Source: Betaproteobacteria bacterium
Lineage (GTDB): Bacteria; Pseudomonadota; Gammaproteobacteria; Burkholderiales; Casimicrobiaceae
DNA length: 6,636 nucleotides
NCBI GenBank assembly: GCA_025355395.1
Contig: JANXZT010000092.1
Location: forward strand, 1-6,636
Direction: 5' to 3'
The translations under genes were made by a program, and so were the position numbers. The notes under the pieces were generated by a model that saw only the letters and a program-made list of their open reading frames with translations, made no database searches and was not told where the DNA came from. This document shows, in pieces, positions 6,361-6,636 of the stretch. How positions within the stretch are numbered: the stretch's first letter is position 1; each line of letters opens with the position of its first letter.

Positions 6361-6559
6361 GGCCTCCGCAACCATCGGTGGAGCGGCGCGACACAACCGC
6401 CGTTGTGCCGGCGAGAGCGTATTCATACTCCGTCATTCCCGCGAGAGCATGGCCGCACCCGTCATTCCAGCGAACGCGGGAATCCATTTTTACGGGCTCG
6501 AAACGGATCAGCTCAAAGTCAAAATGGCTCCCTGCGTTCGCAGGGATGACGGCGTTAGT
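6361..6559. repeat. Large tandem repeat, unit 2 (199 bp)
   Basis: This second tandem copy of unit 1 starts with the same GGCCTCCGCAACC head and ends at the same GGCGTTAGT. It contains two 30-bp subrepeats in place of three. The few substitutions suggest a recent duplication. Following bases 6560-6575 (CTGAAGTTCCGGCGCT) faintly resemble the unit 1-unit 2 junction at 6350-6367, perhaps the remnant of a further copy. Confidence 0.9.
6459..6552. repeat. REP-like palindromic element, copy 2
   Basis: Copy 2 has the same ends and spacing as copy 1. Its left hairpin (6464-6483) has C to A at 6469, which breaks one pair. Its right hairpin (6528-6547) has lost the outermost A-T pair (C at 6528). It therefore appears to be the more degenerate copy of the two. 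Confidence 0.82.
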
Positions 6560-6636
6560 CTGAAGTTCCGGCGCTCCAGATCCTTTTTTACGAAGGGTTC
6601 AAGAGGGGGAACGAGGGAATTGTAGTGCGAAACGGG
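6560..6636. other. Unassigned end of window
   Basis: No gene is recognisable. A T6 run (6584-6589) lacks a preceding strong stem, so it is not called a terminator. On the minus strand TACAAT (6624-6619) resembles a -10 box, but any -35 would lie beyond the window end, so this cannot be assessed. Confidence 0.4.

Noticed and set aside
6121..6559. Possible CRISPR array
   Set aside because: The 30-bp repeats are contiguous with no unique spacers, the larger units are themselves near-identical, and no cas gene is present.
5928..6625. Overlapping open frames on both strands through the repeat array
   Set aside because: Their translations are simply the repeats read as protein (VIPARA, DSRVRGNDG, ALAGMTEYEY). 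Such peptides are common spurious predictions from palindromic repeats.

Overview
The window is GC-rich (roughly 60% by eye), with long antisense open frames produced by codon bias. It carries a YceH/UPF0502 gene, a ferric-type ABC importer, and palindromic repeats built on CGTCATTCCCGCG stems. Together these suggest a proteobacterium, most likely a betaproteobacterium. This is inference from gene content and repeat style; there is no rRNA or other phylogenetic marker.

Layout. Positions 28-4842 hold four genes, all on the minus strand. In transcription order they are a yceH-like gene (4842-4177), a periplasmic solute-binding protein (4099-3014), a fused double-domain permease (2767-1088) and an ABC ATPase (1095-28). 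The last three form a complete binding-protein-dependent importer of the iron(III)/AfuABC-FbpABC architecture. The permease stop and ATPase start overlap by 8 bp. Between the binding-protein gene and the permease lie a good intrinsic terminator and an 85-bp palindromic REP-like element. This arrangement should give much more binding protein than membrane components, as REP sequences do between malE and malF in E. coli. The substrate cannot be assigned: the tandem tyrosines typical of FbpA-type ferric binding proteins are not visible.

On the plus strand, divergent from yceH across about 110 bp, is one gene (4952-6028). It encodes a two-domain protein with an N-terminal NYN (PIN-like) RNase domain that keeps its acidic residues, a long low-complexity linker, and a C-terminal OST-HTH/LOTUS domain. 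It is probably an RNA-processing or RNA-degrading factor, and its target is unknown.

The region from 6029 to about 6560 is non-coding and made almost entirely of nested repeats. It has a diverged 30-bp head copy just after the NYN stop, a perfect 19-bp tandem duplication, and two tandem copies of a ~200-230-bp unit. Each unit contains 30-bp minisatellite subrepeats (three in the first, two in the second) followed by a 94-bp palindromic element. That element has two 9-bp-stem hairpins whose sequences differ by compensated base changes. One arm fits the pattern ATTCCC-N8-GGGAAT, known as the dRS3 repeat in Neisseria. The last ~75 bases hold no recognisable gene.

The genes themselves are recognisable families. 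The least ordinary parts are the nested repeat array, the intercistronic terminator plus palindrome in the importer operon, and the uncharacterised NYN-LOTUS protein beside the array.
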